DNA of 51,338 nucleotides from JBCDGZ01 sp038750655 (GTDB lineage Bacteria > Bacteroidota > Bacteroidia > Chitinophagales > Saprospiraceae): positions 1 to 51,338 of the forward strand of contig JBCDGZ010000039.1 of NCBI GenBank assembly GCA_038750655.1, read 5' to 3'. Every line of letters begins with the position of its first letter. Within the stretch, counting starts at the first letter, position 1. This document shows, piece after piece, positions 27,028 through 36,290 of the stretch. A program made the position numbers and the translations under genes. The notes below the pieces were generated by a model that did no database searches, was not told the origin of the DNA, and worked only from the letters and a program-made list of their open reading frames with translations.

Positions 27028-28128
27028 TTATATGAATAAAAATTTTCCGCTATCATAAATCTTCTCATCATCTGCATAAATTTCTCCTCCGTTGGTCATA
27101 TTACCGATCATATCCCAATGGATAGATGACTGATTTTTACCGCCGGCTTGTAAGTAGGATTGGCCAATGGCCATGTGCATGGTTCCGCCTATTTTTTCGT
27201 CAAATAAGATATTCTTAGTAAATCTATTAATACTGTAATTCGTACCGATTGCCGCCTCTCCAAAGCGGCGGGTACCTTCAATTTCGAAGATTTCGTCGAG
27301 GAAATCCTTCCCGCGACGAGCCTCCCATTTCTCTACATAACCGTCTTTTACCCAGAGTGTAACGTCTTCGACTTCGCGCCCCATGTAGACTGCTGGATAG
27401 GAGAAATTAACTACGCCATTGACCGAGTCTTCGACTGGTGAAGTATAGACTTCTCCAGAGGGCATATTGGTCTGTCCATCCGAATTGATCCAGGTGCGCC
27501 CCTCCGTAGAAAAGCTGATGTCAATTCCTGCTCCTTTGTAGCGAATCTTTTTTCGCTGATTCAAAAGGTCGACAATTTTTTGTTGGGATTGTCGTACCTC
27601 CAACCACTTTTGAATTGGATTTTCCTCATATAAATGACAAGCGCCGAATACAAATTGTTCATACGCTTCGAGGGACATTCCAGCATTTTGCGCCGCTGCA
27701 ATCGTCGGATATTGAAACAGGTTACGCTTCAACTCTCGGGTTGCCGTACGTTCAAAGTACAGTTTGTTAACCGGCTGATTGGCCTTTTTAAATTGCTTAA
27801 CTTTTTCGGGATCAGCGCCTTGGTCTTCGCGTAGATTGAAAGGGGCGCGGATGTAGAGATAGGCATCGAACTCCTCGATCGCATGTTGATGAAAGGGAGA
27901 AACGTAGGACAGTTGGTCCCCTTGTGCTTCTTGGAAAAAAATTCGGCCTTGCTCTCTGAAATCCATTTTGACCTCCACATTAGCGCCCACCTTTAAGGCA
28001 TGGCGATAGACTTCGCGGACCAGCGGCTCGGCCAGGGTCGTGCTCTTGACGTACAGGCGATCGCCAGCTTTGATGTCGAGGCAATAATTGACTAAGAGGT
28101 GGGCGTATTTGGCTAAAATTGGATTCAT
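27028..28128 (-). CDS. M29 family aminopeptidase
   Basis: A 366-residue metallo-aminopeptidase of family M29 (AmpS/AmpT/PepS type), which releases N-terminal amino acids using two metal ions. Expected ligands are all visible: Glu226 in NMPSGEVYTSP, Glu291 in GEAAIGTN, His318 in GGTMHMAIGQSY (with Tyr325), and His337 and Asp339 in SSIHWDMI. There is no signal peptide, so it is cytoplasmic. The length is slightly below the roughly 400 usual for the family. It is followed by 105 bases of AT-rich DNA without obvious signals before the GTG of the next minus-strand gene. Confidence 0.92.
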   Translation of the reverse strand: MNPILAKYAHLLVNYCLDIKAGDRLYVKSTTLAEPLVREVYRHALKVGANVEVKMDFREQGRIFFQEAQGDQLSYVSPFHQHAIEEFDAYLYIRAPFNLREDQGADPEKVKQFKKANQPVNKLYFERTATRELKRNLFQYPTIAAAQNAGMSLEAYEQFVFGACHLYEENPIQKWLEVRQSQQKIVDLLNQRKKIRYKGAGIDISFSTEGRTWINSDGQTNMPSGEVYTSPVEDSVNGVVNFSYPAVYMGREVEDVTLWVKDGYVEKWEARRGKDFLDEIFEIEGTRRFGEAAIGTNYSINRFTKNILFDEKIGGTMHMAIGQSYLQAGGKNQSSIHWDMIGNMTNGGEIYADDEKIYDSGKFLFI

Positions 28129-28183
28129 TGATTGATACAGCTGGCTTTTGGAGTTTGTGGTGTTTTGCGTTTTCTTCGGTTCT

Positions 28184-29398
28184 CTACCAATGCTTTACCT
28201 GATAAGGATAACGCACCTCGTAGAGTTCTCGTACTAAACTAGTAAGTTTTTCACGTAATTGGGCTACATTCTCTTTGGTGAGCGCAGAAATGAAAACATT
28301 ATCGTGCTCAAATTCTTGTTTGAGGCGAGTTTGCAGCTCACGCTCGATTTCTGTCTTGGTCTGTTGATCCAGAAAATCATCGAAATACCGCTCTCGATAG
28401 AGGTCAATTTTATTAAAAACCATCAAACAGGGTTTATCCAGTGCCTCTAGGTCTTTGAGTGTGGAGTTGACCGTCTTGATGTGGTCTTCGTACTGTGGAT
28501 GCGCCAGATCGATAACGTGTACCAGCAAGTCGCTTTCTCGCACCTCGTCCAGTGTAGATTTGAAGCTTTCGACCAGGTGATGCGGCAGTTTGCGGATAAA
28601 TCCTACGGTGTCAGAGAGCAAAAAGGGCATGGTATCAAAAACGACCTTGCGCACCGTCGTGTCTAGCGTGGCAAAGAGCTTATTCTCCGCAAAGACCTCC
28701 GACTTACTCAGCATGTTCATCATCGTTGATTTGCCGACATTGGTGTAGCCCACCAGGGCCACCCGGATCATCGCTCCCCGGTTTTTGCGGCGCGTCATAT
28801 TCTGCTGATCGATCTTTTCCAGCTTCTTTTTCAGCAAAGAAATTTTATCGCGAACAATACGGCGATCCGTTTCAATTTCCTTTTCCCCTGGACCACGCAT
28901 ACCGATACCCCCGCGCTGGCGTTCCAGGTGCGTCCAGAGTCCCCGTAGGCGGGGCAGCAGGTACTGCATTTGGGCCAGTTCGACTTGGGTCTTGGATTGG
29001 GCCGTTTGGGCGCGGTTAGCGAAGATGTCGAGGATGAGGCTACTGCGATCAACGATTTTGACCTTAAGCAGCTCTTCAATGTTATTGATCTGCTTTCCAC
29101 TAAGGTCATCATCGAAAATAACCAGTCCGATGTCTTCGTGATCTTCTATGTATTGGCGGATTTCTTCGAGTTTACCCGAGCCGATGAAGGTGCGTTTGTC
29201 GGGTTGAGAGAGCTTTTGAATGAAACGTTTAACCGTAACAGCTCCAGCAGTGAGGGCCAGGAATTCCAATTCATCGAGGTATTCCGATAACTGGTCTTCC
29301 GTTTGTGATTGGAAAACGAGGCCAACGAGAATGGCCTTTTCAGTAGCCTTTTTTAATCCCTTTCGCTTTTTTTCGCCTAAATTCCAGTCGTTGCTCAT
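28184..29398 (-). CDS. hflX: GTPase HflX
   Basis: A 404-residue HflX GTPase. The N-terminal HflX domain carries FIGSGKLEEI and the Gly-rich linker RGGIGMRGPGEKEIETDRR (about 162-180). The G domain has the P-loop GYTNVGKST (217-225), TLDTT at switch 1, DTVGFI at G3 and NKID at G4. HflX binds the 50S subunit and splits stalled ribosomes in characterised bacteria. A near-consensus -7 (TATTTTTA on the minus strand, about 29436-29443) lies upstream but lacks a -33 partner. It is separated by 107 bases from the EnvC-like gene upstream. Confidence 0.96.
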   Translation of the reverse strand: MSNDWNLGEKKRKGLKKATEKAILVGLVFQSQTEDQLSEYLDELEFLALTAGAVTVKRFIQKLSQPDKRTFIGSGKLEEIRQYIEDHEDIGLVIFDDDLSGKQINNIEELLKVKIVDRSSLILDIFANRAQTAQSKTQVELAQMQYLLPRLRGLWTHLERQRGGIGMRGPGEKEIETDRRIVRDKISLLKKKLEKIDQQNMTRRKNRGAMIRVALVGYTNVGKSTMMNMLSKSEVFAENKLFATLDTTVRKVVFDTMPFLLSDTVGFIRKLPHHLVESFKSTLDEVRESDLLVHVIDLAHPQYEDHIKTVNSTLKDLEALDKPCLMVFNKIDLYRERYFDDFLDQQTKTEIERELQTRLKQEFEHDNVFISALTKENVAQLREKLTSLVRELYEVRYPYQVKHW

Positions 29399-29505
29399 TC
29401 AGTCAGTTAAAAGTCCGGGCAATTTTGCCGCTAAAAATAGATTGTGCACCTGCTTAACGTATTATTGACGATAATAATTCGCCAAAGGACGCCTAATTTA
29501 AGCAT

Positions 29506-30759
29506 TTATTTTTGAATAATCCAGTCCAAAGGATTCAAGCGAACCTTATCGCGCCACAGCTCGAAGTGCACTTCGGATTTGTTGGTCTTCGAATCCACAC
29601 TTACCTCACCCAGGGGCTGTCGCATCTTTACTTGATCTCCTTTGCGAACTTGCACGTTTTTCAGATTAGAGTATACGGTATAATAGCTCCCATGTTTTAA
29701 AATCAGCATATGATTGTATCCGGGGATGAATTGGGTGCCGACGACTTCCCCCTCAAAGACCGCCTTGACCTTGGCATCGGGATCGGTCCGAATATCGATG
29801 CCATTGTTGGTGATGGTAATTTTTTTGAGGGAAGGATGCTGCTGTTTCCCGAAATAGCGAGTGACCACCCCATTGCTTACCGGCCAAGGCAGCGTCCCAC
29901 GGTTAGAGCTAAAACTGCCCGTCAGCCGCTCACTACCAGCCGCCGGGGCCCGAGGGCTGCTGTTGGTAGGATTGGGGCGCTTGTTGCTGCGCTCCTGACG
30001 GCGGCGGTCCGCCATCGCCCCTTTGATCATTGCCTCAATGGCATTGTTGAGCTTTTGGTGGGTCTTACGCTGTTGGGCCAGCTCGCGACGCAGCCGCTCC
30101 TCGTTGCTCTTCAAGGATTTCAGAATCTTGGTCTTAGCCTCCAACTCGCCGTTGAGCACCTGCTGCTGCTCCTGCTCCGAGAGCAGCAATTCTTCCTTTT
30201 CTAGCCGCTGATCCTCCAATTTGGACAGCTTGGCGCTGAGGGCCTCCTTGGTGTTGAGGATCAGACTGGCCTGCTTCTGGCGGTAGCGGTCGTACTGCCG
30301 CAGGTAGCGCCAGCGTCGGCGCATCTGGTTGAGGCTGCTGGCCGAAAGGAGGAACATTAGCTTGCTGTGGGTCAATTTTTGGCGGTAGGCCTGACGGGCC
30401 ATTTGAGCGTACTCCTTTTCCAGGCGGCTAATGTCTGTTTCTAGGGCCGCGACGACTTCGACGGTGCGCCCAATGTTCTGGTTGGCAAAGTCCAGCTCTT
30501 GCTGCAAGGTCTGGATCAGCGCCTGCCGCGCCTCGATCTGTTGTTGCAGGGCGAGGTAGCGGTCCAGCATAGCGGCTTTGCTGCGGGTCGTTTCGTTGAG
30601 TCGCTTAGTGGTGAGACGGATTTTCTTGATGAGCCGCTTGCGCTTGTTTTCCAGCTCTTTTTGTCCTTGCGCAGAGGCGACCGAGAGGGCCAGGGCCCAA
30701 AGCAGCAGGAGCAGAGAGAAGGATTTAATCCATTTTTTTATAGTTGGAGGGAATGTCAA
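29506..30759 (-). CDS. EnvC-like murein hydrolase activator, degenerate M23 domain
   Basis: A 417-residue exported coiled-coil protein: signal peptide (about residues 10-31, ending SVASA), long coiled coil (about 33-250), Ser/Pro/Asn linker, and a C-terminal LytM (M23) domain. The zinc motifs are altered. The HxxxD position reads NNGID (His to Asn) and the HxH position reads EVHFE (first His to Glu), as expected for EnvC-type activators that stimulate amidases without cutting themselves. Reading back from the signal peptide, the first usable start is a TTG at 30759, which lies 35 bases inside the preceding DUF4292 gene. The start is therefore less certain than the gene. It is the last gene of an envelope operon. 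Confidence 0.88.
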   Translation of the reverse strand: MTFPPTIKKWIKSFSLLLLLWALALSVASAQGQKELENKRKRLIKKIRLTTKRLNETTRSKAAMLDRYLALQQQIEARQALIQTLQQELDFANQNIGRTVEVVAALETDISRLEKEYAQMARQAYRQKLTHSKLMFLLSASSLNQMRRRWRYLRQYDRYRQKQASLILNTKEALSAKLSKLEDQRLEKEELLLSEQEQQQVLNGELEAKTKILKSLKSNEERLRRELAQQRKTHQKLNNAIEAMIKGAMADRRRQERSNKRPNPTNSSPRAPAAGSERLTGSFSSNRGTLPWPVSNGVVTRYFGKQQHPSLKKITITNNGIDIRTDPDAKVKAVFEGEVVGTQFIPGYNHMLILKHGSYYTVYSNLKNVQVRKGDQVKMRQPLGEVSVDSKTNKSEVHFELWRDKVRLNPLDWIIQK

Positions 30760-31540
30760 AACGGATGCGCTTGGGCGTATTGATTTCTACTTTCAAAAAT
30801 TTAATACTCATCGAGATGTCTCCCGTATCCGGGCTTTTGAGATTGAGTCTACGAAAATACGAAAAATTTTGTTCTTCATTGACGCTTTTGTAGTCCTCTA
30901 GCTCCATTTCTACCTCGCGGTCGAAGCCCAAATCCAGAAAACGCATTCGGCTGAGCAGCAAATTCAGCCCTTCTAGCCAGTAATAGCTGTCAAAACCCGA
31001 TTCTCGTCTGTTCAGCTGGTATGCTTGATCGTCGATGCTGGCTTTGTACTTGCGGTTGGGAGGCAGCGGTGGATTGCCCAGCAGCAGTTGTTGCATACTG
31101 TTGAAGCCAGTGGCTTGCGCTCCGGCCTCCTCGGCGATGGCCGCTGGCATATTGAACTGCCGTTCCAGAAAGTCGAAGCCCTGAATGGTGTACTGCTTAT
31201 TGTGACGATCGATGAGGTAGATGGAATCTGGGGTGATGAGTACGCGGGCGACTTCTACGCTCAATTTCTTGAAATTCATCCATAAGATGCTGTCTTTACG
31301 CAGGCGGATGTTGGCGGTGACCTTCACGGAGCGATTCTCATCGCGGAACCCAATCCGAGCCTTGGCGCTTAGCCAGTCGACATCGACCTTCTGCTCCTCT
31401 AGCTTTTTGACCAGAAAGCGGGCCGAGCGTTTCTTCAGTTGGAGGGCAGTCCCCGCTTTTTTCGAAGACTTGCAGGCCGGGGCAATGAGCAAGAGCCCCA
31501 GGATACCTAGTAGCAGGCTTAGACGTGGTATTGACAGCAT
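30725..31540 (-). CDS. DUF4292 lipoprotein
   Basis: A 271-residue lipoprotein with lipobox IAPAC (Cys23) and the DUF4292 body: VDWLSAKARIGF, then ILWMNFKKLSVEVARVLITPDSIYLIDRHNKQY and a beta-rich C-terminal half. The fold resembles LolA/LolB-type half-barrels that hold lipids, which suggests, but does not show, a role in envelope lipid or lipoprotein handling. It starts 9 bases after the TPR gene and its end overlaps the EnvC-like gene, an arrangement common in Bacteroidota. Confidence 0.87.
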   Translation of the reverse strand: MLSIPRLSLLLGILGLLLIAPACKSSKKAGTALQLKKRSARFLVKKLEEQKVDVDWLSAKARIGFRDENRSVKVTANIRLRKDSILWMNFKKLSVEVARVLITPDSIYLIDRHNKQYTIQGFDFLERQFNMPAAIAEEAGAQATGFNSMQQLLLGNPPLPPNRKYKASIDDQAYQLNRRESGFDSYYWLEGLNLLLSRMRFLDLGFDREVEMELEDYKSVNEEQNFSYFRRLNLKSPDTGDISMSIKFLKVEINTPKRIRFDIPSNYKKMD

Positions 31541-31549
31541 AGGGGAGGT

Positions 31550-33286
31550 TTATTCGTACAACTGGCGATCGGCGATCTTTTTCTCCAACAAATCAGAAGT
31601 CGAGCCCTTTTCTTGCGCCTGTTGCCAGTGCAGCAAGGCATTTTCGACATCATTGAGCTGGAAAAGCACATCCCCATAATGTTCGAGCACCTGCGGCAGG
31701 TCTTGCCCACCGTTGGCCAGGGCCTTGGCCAGCCATTCCTTTGCACCGCTGTAATCTTTCATCTTGTAGAGGACCCAGCCGTAGGTATCTTGCAGGTAGG
31801 CTTTGTTGGGCATCAACTCATTGGCCAGCGCCGCCATACTTTTGGCCTTCTCCAACTGCTCGCCTCGGGCGGCCAACCGAGCACTGTACTCATTGAGCGT
31901 CATCGCATCCTTAGGCCGAATCTTCAAGGCCGATTCGAAAGCCTTGTCTGATCTCGGGTATTTTTTAAGCTGAAAATAAGAAACGCCCAGGCGCTTGAAC
32001 AAGTCAACTTGCAACGGCGGGTTTTTACGTGACATCATCAGTGCCTGCTGGAAAATGCCCACCGCTTCGGAGTCTTTGTCTGCCTCACTTAGGGCGATGC
32101 CGTTGAAATAATAGGCTTTGGCTTTGTTAGGAAAACGGTCCAGCGCCTGCGAAGAAATATCCAGTAGTTTGGACATATCGTTGTTTTCCGCATAAATGTA
32201 CATGACCTGTTCCCAGATGGGATAGACCTTTTTATCGTATTCCAGGGCCTTGAGGTATTTATCGAGGGCGGCTTGGGGCCTACCGGAGTGGTAGAGCAAA
32301 TCGCCGTGAGCTGAATAGACTTTAGCTTCTTCGGGATGAACCTCTTCCAGGAGGTTGACCAGTTCAATCACATTTTCTGCCAGCTGCTTATCATTAGAAT
32401 TGGCCACTTGGCTGATAAAAGGAATCAGTTCCTTGATTTTGAGGTCAATATCCACCTCCTCTTTCTTGAAAATAGGTTGGAGCGAACTGAGGTAGGCCTG
32501 CGCCTCTTCATCAGCTGAACCGCCGTTGGTTCCTGCATTGAGCGCAATAGTAGCCCTGGCATCCTCCGGATTGATTGCTAAAATTTGTCGGTAAACTTCA
32601 GCGGCTTTCTCCTGCTCTCCCGTTTTTTTATAAAAATTAGCCAGCGTATGGCGAAAACGCAGCTGACTAGGGTAGACTGCGATCAATTTGACCATCTCAT
32701 TAGCCGCTCGCTTATTATCGCCCAGGCTGATGTAGAGGCTGTGCTTTTTGCGCGTTATGTCCTCCGAAATCCCAATGAGCTTTTCCATCCGATCGTACAC
32801 TGCAATGGCCTTTTTGGGCGCTTTGGCATTGATCAGGTAAAAGGCGAGTTTAGAGTAATAATAATCAACGCTGGGATGCTTTTCCACCAGTTCTTCGTAG
32901 ACCTTTACAGCGTCCTTGAATTGCTTGGATTTTTCGTAAACATCTCCCAAAAACATCTGGTACCAGACATTCTCCGAATCGAGGCGGATGGCCATTTTGA
33001 TGGAGCTGAGGGCCTTGTCATTACTGTCCAAGACATCGTAGACGCGAGCCAGCTCGTAGGCTGCAGCGTGATTTTCTTTATCCCTTTTGAGTACCTCTTT
33101 GTATAGATACGCAGCATCCTCATAGTTGCCCAGCAGCTTTTCGCGATTGGCATCGATGAAGATTTTTTGCGTATTGACCACCTCTTCTGTCGTTCTGCCC
33201 GGCTGTGCCAGCAGTCCAGGGAGCCCTAAAAAAGTCAGTAATAAGGCTCCTAAGAGGTGTTTAAGTACCATTTCAGATTCGATCAT
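31550..33286 (-). CDS. Exported TPR-repeat protein
   Basis: A 578-residue protein with a signal peptide (hydrophobic core LLGALLLTFLGLPGLLA) and at least ten tetratricopeptide-like repeats across its whole length, for example YEDAAYLYKEVLKRDKENHAAAYELARVYDV near residue 55 and YQMFLGDVYEKSKQFKDAVKVY near 108. TPR arrays bind other proteins, so a scaffold role in the envelope is likely. The ATG at 33286 overlaps the stop of the preceding nucleotidyltransferase gene (ATGA), which implies translational coupling. A second Met six codons in is an alternative start closer to the signal peptide. Confidence 0.9.
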   Translation of the reverse strand: MIESEMVLKHLLGALLLTFLGLPGLLAQPGRTTEEVVNTQKIFIDANREKLLGNYEDAAYLYKEVLKRDKENHAAAYELARVYDVLDSNDKALSSIKMAIRLDSENVWYQMFLGDVYEKSKQFKDAVKVYEELVEKHPSVDYYYSKLAFYLINAKAPKKAIAVYDRMEKLIGISEDITRKKHSLYISLGDNKRAANEMVKLIAVYPSQLRFRHTLANFYKKTGEQEKAAEVYRQILAINPEDARATIALNAGTNGGSADEEAQAYLSSLQPIFKKEEVDIDLKIKELIPFISQVANSNDKQLAENVIELVNLLEEVHPEEAKVYSAHGDLLYHSGRPQAALDKYLKALEYDKKVYPIWEQVMYIYAENNDMSKLLDISSQALDRFPNKAKAYYFNGIALSEADKDSEAVGIFQQALMMSRKNPPLQVDLFKRLGVSYFQLKKYPRSDKAFESALKIRPKDAMTLNEYSARLAARGEQLEKAKSMAALANELMPNKAYLQDTYGWVLYKMKDYSGAKEWLAKALANGGQDLPQVLEHYGDVLFQLNDVENALLHWQQAQEKGSTSDLLEKKIADRQLYE

Positions 33287-34287
33287 GATGTATGTTTTGA
33301 ATAATCTCCGAGGCTTATTGTTGCCTTTGATCCTGAATATTCAACCTGATTGCCAATCATGGCCCGGTCGAGGTTGACATGTTTGAGGATGGTCTCATTT
33401 TGTATCATGCTATTTAGGATAACGGAGCGGTCTATTGTTGAATTGTCTCCTATCGAAACGAAAGGGCCAATCACCGAGTTGTTAATTTGGGTCGCAGCAC
33501 CGATGTAGCAGGGAGGGATGATCACCGAGTTGTTGATAACTGCACTTTCGTGTACGGTGGCTTCCTGGGGTTTTAAGTTCAGCAGGCGGCTGTTGGTATT
33601 CAGCACATTGTCTTTATTCCCGCAATCCAACCATTCTTCGATAGTGGCAGCTTCGAAGCGTAGGCCCTTATTTTTCATGCTTTCTAGGGCTGTAGTGATT
33701 TGGAATTCTCCCTTATCCCGCAGGTTGTGTTCCAGCATATGGGCAATTTCATTTCTCAATCCAGCTCCCTCCTTAAAATAATAGATACCAACGATGGCCT
33801 TATCAGAGACAAATTCCTTTGGCTTTTCAACAAAGTCCGTAATAAAATGGTTGTCGTCCATCTTTACGACGCCAAAGGAAGCTGGGTTTTCTACCTTTTG
33901 TACCCAGATGATGCCTTCCCCCGCCGTATCGAAGGAAAAGTTGGCTTTGAAGAGCGTATCGGCGAAGGCCACCACGCAGGGCCCCGAGAGGCTCTGAGCC
34001 GCGCAGTAAATGGCGTGCGCCGGGCCTTGCGGCGTGCGCTGATAATAAATGCTGCCTTTGGCACCGATCAGGCCGGCAATGTCCCGCAGTTGCTGCTCAA
34101 CGGCTTCCCCAAAATCACCGATGATAAAGGCCACCTCTTCGATCCCTTCCGGGCAGTTGGCGGCGAGGTCTTCGACGATTCGTTGTACGATGGGTTTGCC
34201 AGCTACGGGGAGCAGCGGCTTAGGTACGGTCAAGGTGTGGGGGCGCAGCCGGGAGCCCCGACCAGCCATGGGGATGATGATTTTCAT
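33283..34287 (-). CDS. Sugar-phosphate nucleotidyltransferase
   Basis: The frame opens at 34305, but the ATG at 34287 places the nucleotide-binding strand MKIIIPMAGRGSRLRPHT at the N-terminus as in the family, leaving 334 residues. KPLLPVAGKPIV follows and is the activation loop, VVAFADTLF carries the metal-binding Asp, and VEKP and EWLDCGN match sugar-binding segments of RmlA/GlmU/GalU-type enzymes. The C-terminal third has hexapeptide-like turns (NNSVIIPPCYIGAATQINNSVIGPFVSIGDNSTI), a left-handed beta-helix. It makes an NDP-sugar from NTP and a sugar 1-phosphate; the sugar is not determined. It is the first gene of the envelope operon, 157 bases after pyk. Confidence 0.9.
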   Translation of the reverse strand: MKIIIPMAGRGSRLRPHTLTVPKPLLPVAGKPIVQRIVEDLAANCPEGIEEVAFIIGDFGEAVEQQLRDIAGLIGAKGSIYYQRTPQGPAHAIYCAAQSLSGPCVVAFADTLFKANFSFDTAGEGIIWVQKVENPASFGVVKMDDNHFITDFVEKPKEFVSDKAIVGIYYFKEGAGLRNEIAHMLEHNLRDKGEFQITTALESMKNKGLRFEAATIEEWLDCGNKDNVLNTNSRLLNLKPQEATVHESAVINNSVIIPPCYIGAATQINNSVIGPFVSIGDNSTIDRSVILNSMIQNETILKHVNLDRAMIGNQVEYSGSKATISLGDYSKHTS

Positions 34288-34444
34288 AACGCTGTATGAT
34301 TGCAAAGCCGCCGGGTGACAGATTGGTCTACAAGGCTAACTTAGGCAATAGCACCAATTCTGTACCGAAACGGTAGCTAGTACCCAGAATCTGCCGGTAA
34401 AATACTGATTTTTAAGGATAATGTTCCCGAATTGGGGGTCGGCC

Positions 34445-35881
34445 CTATTCGACCAGCGTTATTTTGAGCATATTGGTGCGATGGCGTCGGTGCAGGGGCA
34501 TGCTGCCCGTGTTGACGATGACATCTCCTTCGTCGACCATACCTTTGATTTTCAGAATTTCTGTTACATCGTGAATAGTTTCGTCGGTTGTCGTGAATTT
34601 ATCGTAGTAAAAGCACTTGACCCCCCAGACCAGATTGAGGGTGGAGAGCATGTGATTGCGATCGGAGAAGATGTAAATTTCGGCGCTGGGGCGATGGCTG
34701 GAGACTTTGAAAGCAGTGTAGCCGGAGCTGGTCATGCCGATGATGGCTTTGGCGTGGATTTCTCCAGAAATCTTGGCCGCCATTGAGCAGACCGCATCAG
34801 AATAAAAGGTACGCGACTTGGCGGAGAGCCGGGGTTTGTATTTATTGACGGTATATTGCTTTTCGGCCTCTTCAATGATTTTGTTCATTGCTTCAACCAC
34901 TTTGACTGGATGGTTACCGACGGAGGTTTCGCCGCTGAGCATCACCGCATCAGCACCATCGAGGACGGCATTGGCCACGTCTGTGATTTCGGCGCGGGTG
35001 GGGATGGGCTGGGTGATCATACTGTCCATCATGTGGGTGGCAACGATCACAGGGCGGGCCCACTGTATGCAGCGGCGGATGATGTCTTTTTGCAGCAAAG
35101 GCAGCCGTTGCAAGGGCATTTCGACCCCCAGGTCGCCGCGGGCAACCATAATAGCATTAGAGGCTTTGATGATCTTGTCGATCTTGTCGATGGCCTCCGG
35201 CTTCTCGATTTTGGCCATCACTTTTGCCTGGTGGCCCGCCGCTTCGACTCGCCGCTTCAGGTCTTTGATGTCGCGGGCACTGCGAACGAAAGAGAGGGCG
35301 ATCCAGTTGACGGCGGGTTGTTGGAGGATAAATTCGAGGTCTTTTTCATCCTTGGGCGTAAGCGAGGGAAGGGAAATATTGGTATTGGGTAGATTGACCC
35401 CTTTATTGGACGACAGGGTACCACCGTACAGCACTTTGAGCCGTACCCTATTGGTTTTGTTGGTTTCGATGACTTCGAACATCAGTTTGCCATCATCAAC
35501 GAGTACTTTTTCCCCTATTTCAACATCCGCCGCAAATTGCTCATAGCTCATATAAATCTGCTCCATCGTGCCAATACATTCCTCGTTGACAAAGGTGAGT
35601 ACATCACCCGCCTTGAGTTTCAGCTCGTTGTTTTCAATCTTTCCCACGCGCAGTTTAGGACCTTGCAAATCGGCCAGTATGCTGATGTGCAGGTTGTATT
35701 TCTCATTAATATAGCAGATGTGGTTCATCACTTCTAGGTGATCATTATGGGTGCCATGCGAGAAATTGAGTCGAAACACATCTACGCCAGCCTGGACCAG
35801 TTCTAAAAGTTTGGAATAAGAACTGGACGCAGGGCCGACAGTTGCAACGATCTTGGTATTCTGGTGGTCAACGATTTGCAT
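34445..35881 (-). CDS. pyk: Pyruvate kinase
   Basis: A 478-residue pyruvate kinase, matching bacterial enzymes of about 470-480 residues. Motifs: TKIVATVGPAS at the N-terminus, FRLNFSHG with the phosphoenolpyruvate-binding Arg, DLQGPKLRVG, MAKIEKPEAI with the catalytic Lys, MVARGDLGVEM and TRAEITDVANAVLDGADAVMLSGETSVG. It converts phosphoenolpyruvate and ADP to pyruvate and ATP in glycolysis. It is the first gene after the 325-base spacer separating it from the divergent acpP gene. Confidence 0.97.
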   Translation of the reverse strand: MQIVDHQNTKIVATVGPASSSYSKLLELVQAGVDVFRLNFSHGTHNDHLEVMNHICYINEKYNLHISILADLQGPKLRVGKIENNELKLKAGDVLTFVNEECIGTMEQIYMSYEQFAADVEIGEKVLVDDGKLMFEVIETNKTNRVRLKVLYGGTLSSNKGVNLPNTNISLPSLTPKDEKDLEFILQQPAVNWIALSFVRSARDIKDLKRRVEAAGHQAKVMAKIEKPEAIDKIDKIIKASNAIMVARGDLGVEMPLQRLPLLQKDIIRRCIQWARPVIVATHMMDSMITQPIPTRAEITDVANAVLDGADAVMLSGETSVGNHPVKVVEAMNKIIEEAEKQYTVNKYKPRLSAKSRTFYSDAVCSMAAKISGEIHAKAIIGMTSSGYTAFKVSSHRPSAEIYIFSDRNHMLSTLNLVWGVKCFYYDKFTTTDETIHDVTEILKIKGMVDEGDVIVNTGSMPLHRRHRTNMLKITLVE

Positions 35882-36206
35882 AAGACTTAGAAAGTTAATG
35901 ACTTAATGTTACCTTTGTGGCCGTTTTGCGTCAAAGCGGTGAAGGTGAGGCTTATTTAGTGTAAAATGTACAATAATATCAGAGTAAAAGTACGCTACCG
36001 CACTGTAAAAGCCAAAGTGTATGAGTGAAAATTATAAAGTTAGAGCGGCGGGCCGATTTTAGGGGAAGCATTGTAGCGGGGAGGGGAAGTTACAAATGGG
36101 ACTAGAGAGTCGCCAAAAACTTTAAAATAATATGATTAATTGTACTTTATAACGAAATCGTATTCAATTTTTTAAAAGCGCCGGCGAATAAAAGATTCGA
36201 AAAACC
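35882..36206. other. 325-base spacer between pyk and acpP
   Basis: This divergent spacer carries a TACCTTTG (-7 type) on the plus strand at 35910-35917 without a -33 partner, and becomes AT-rich from about 36120. No open frame, repeat or clear minus-strand promoter for pyk was seen. The supported acpP promoter lies at its right edge. Confidence 0.5.
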
Positions 36207-36237
36207 TTGTTTATCAAGGCAGTAATCACTTATTTTG
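36207..36237 (+). promoter_or_regulatory. Promoter of acpP
   Basis: TTG at 36207-36209 is followed after 20 nt by TTATTTTG (36230-36237), one base off the TAnnTTTG consensus. This places the transcript start near 36244 and gives acpP a leader of about 47 nt. Confidence 0.5.
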
Positions 36238-36290
36238 CAGTGCATTTGTCAAACCTGTCCATCATTTTGATGGGCACAAAGTATTTTATT

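Noticed and set aside
30733..30739. A7 tract as a programmed -1 frameshift between DUF4292 and the EnvC-like gene
   Set aside because: The EnvC-like frame is +1 relative to DUF4292, not -1, and the signal peptide of the EnvC-like protein needs its own start; a TTG start is simpler.
34818..35546. 242-codon plus-strand frame opposite pyk
   Set aside because: Antisense to conserved pyruvate kinase motifs, with a low-complexity Ser/Ile-rich product.
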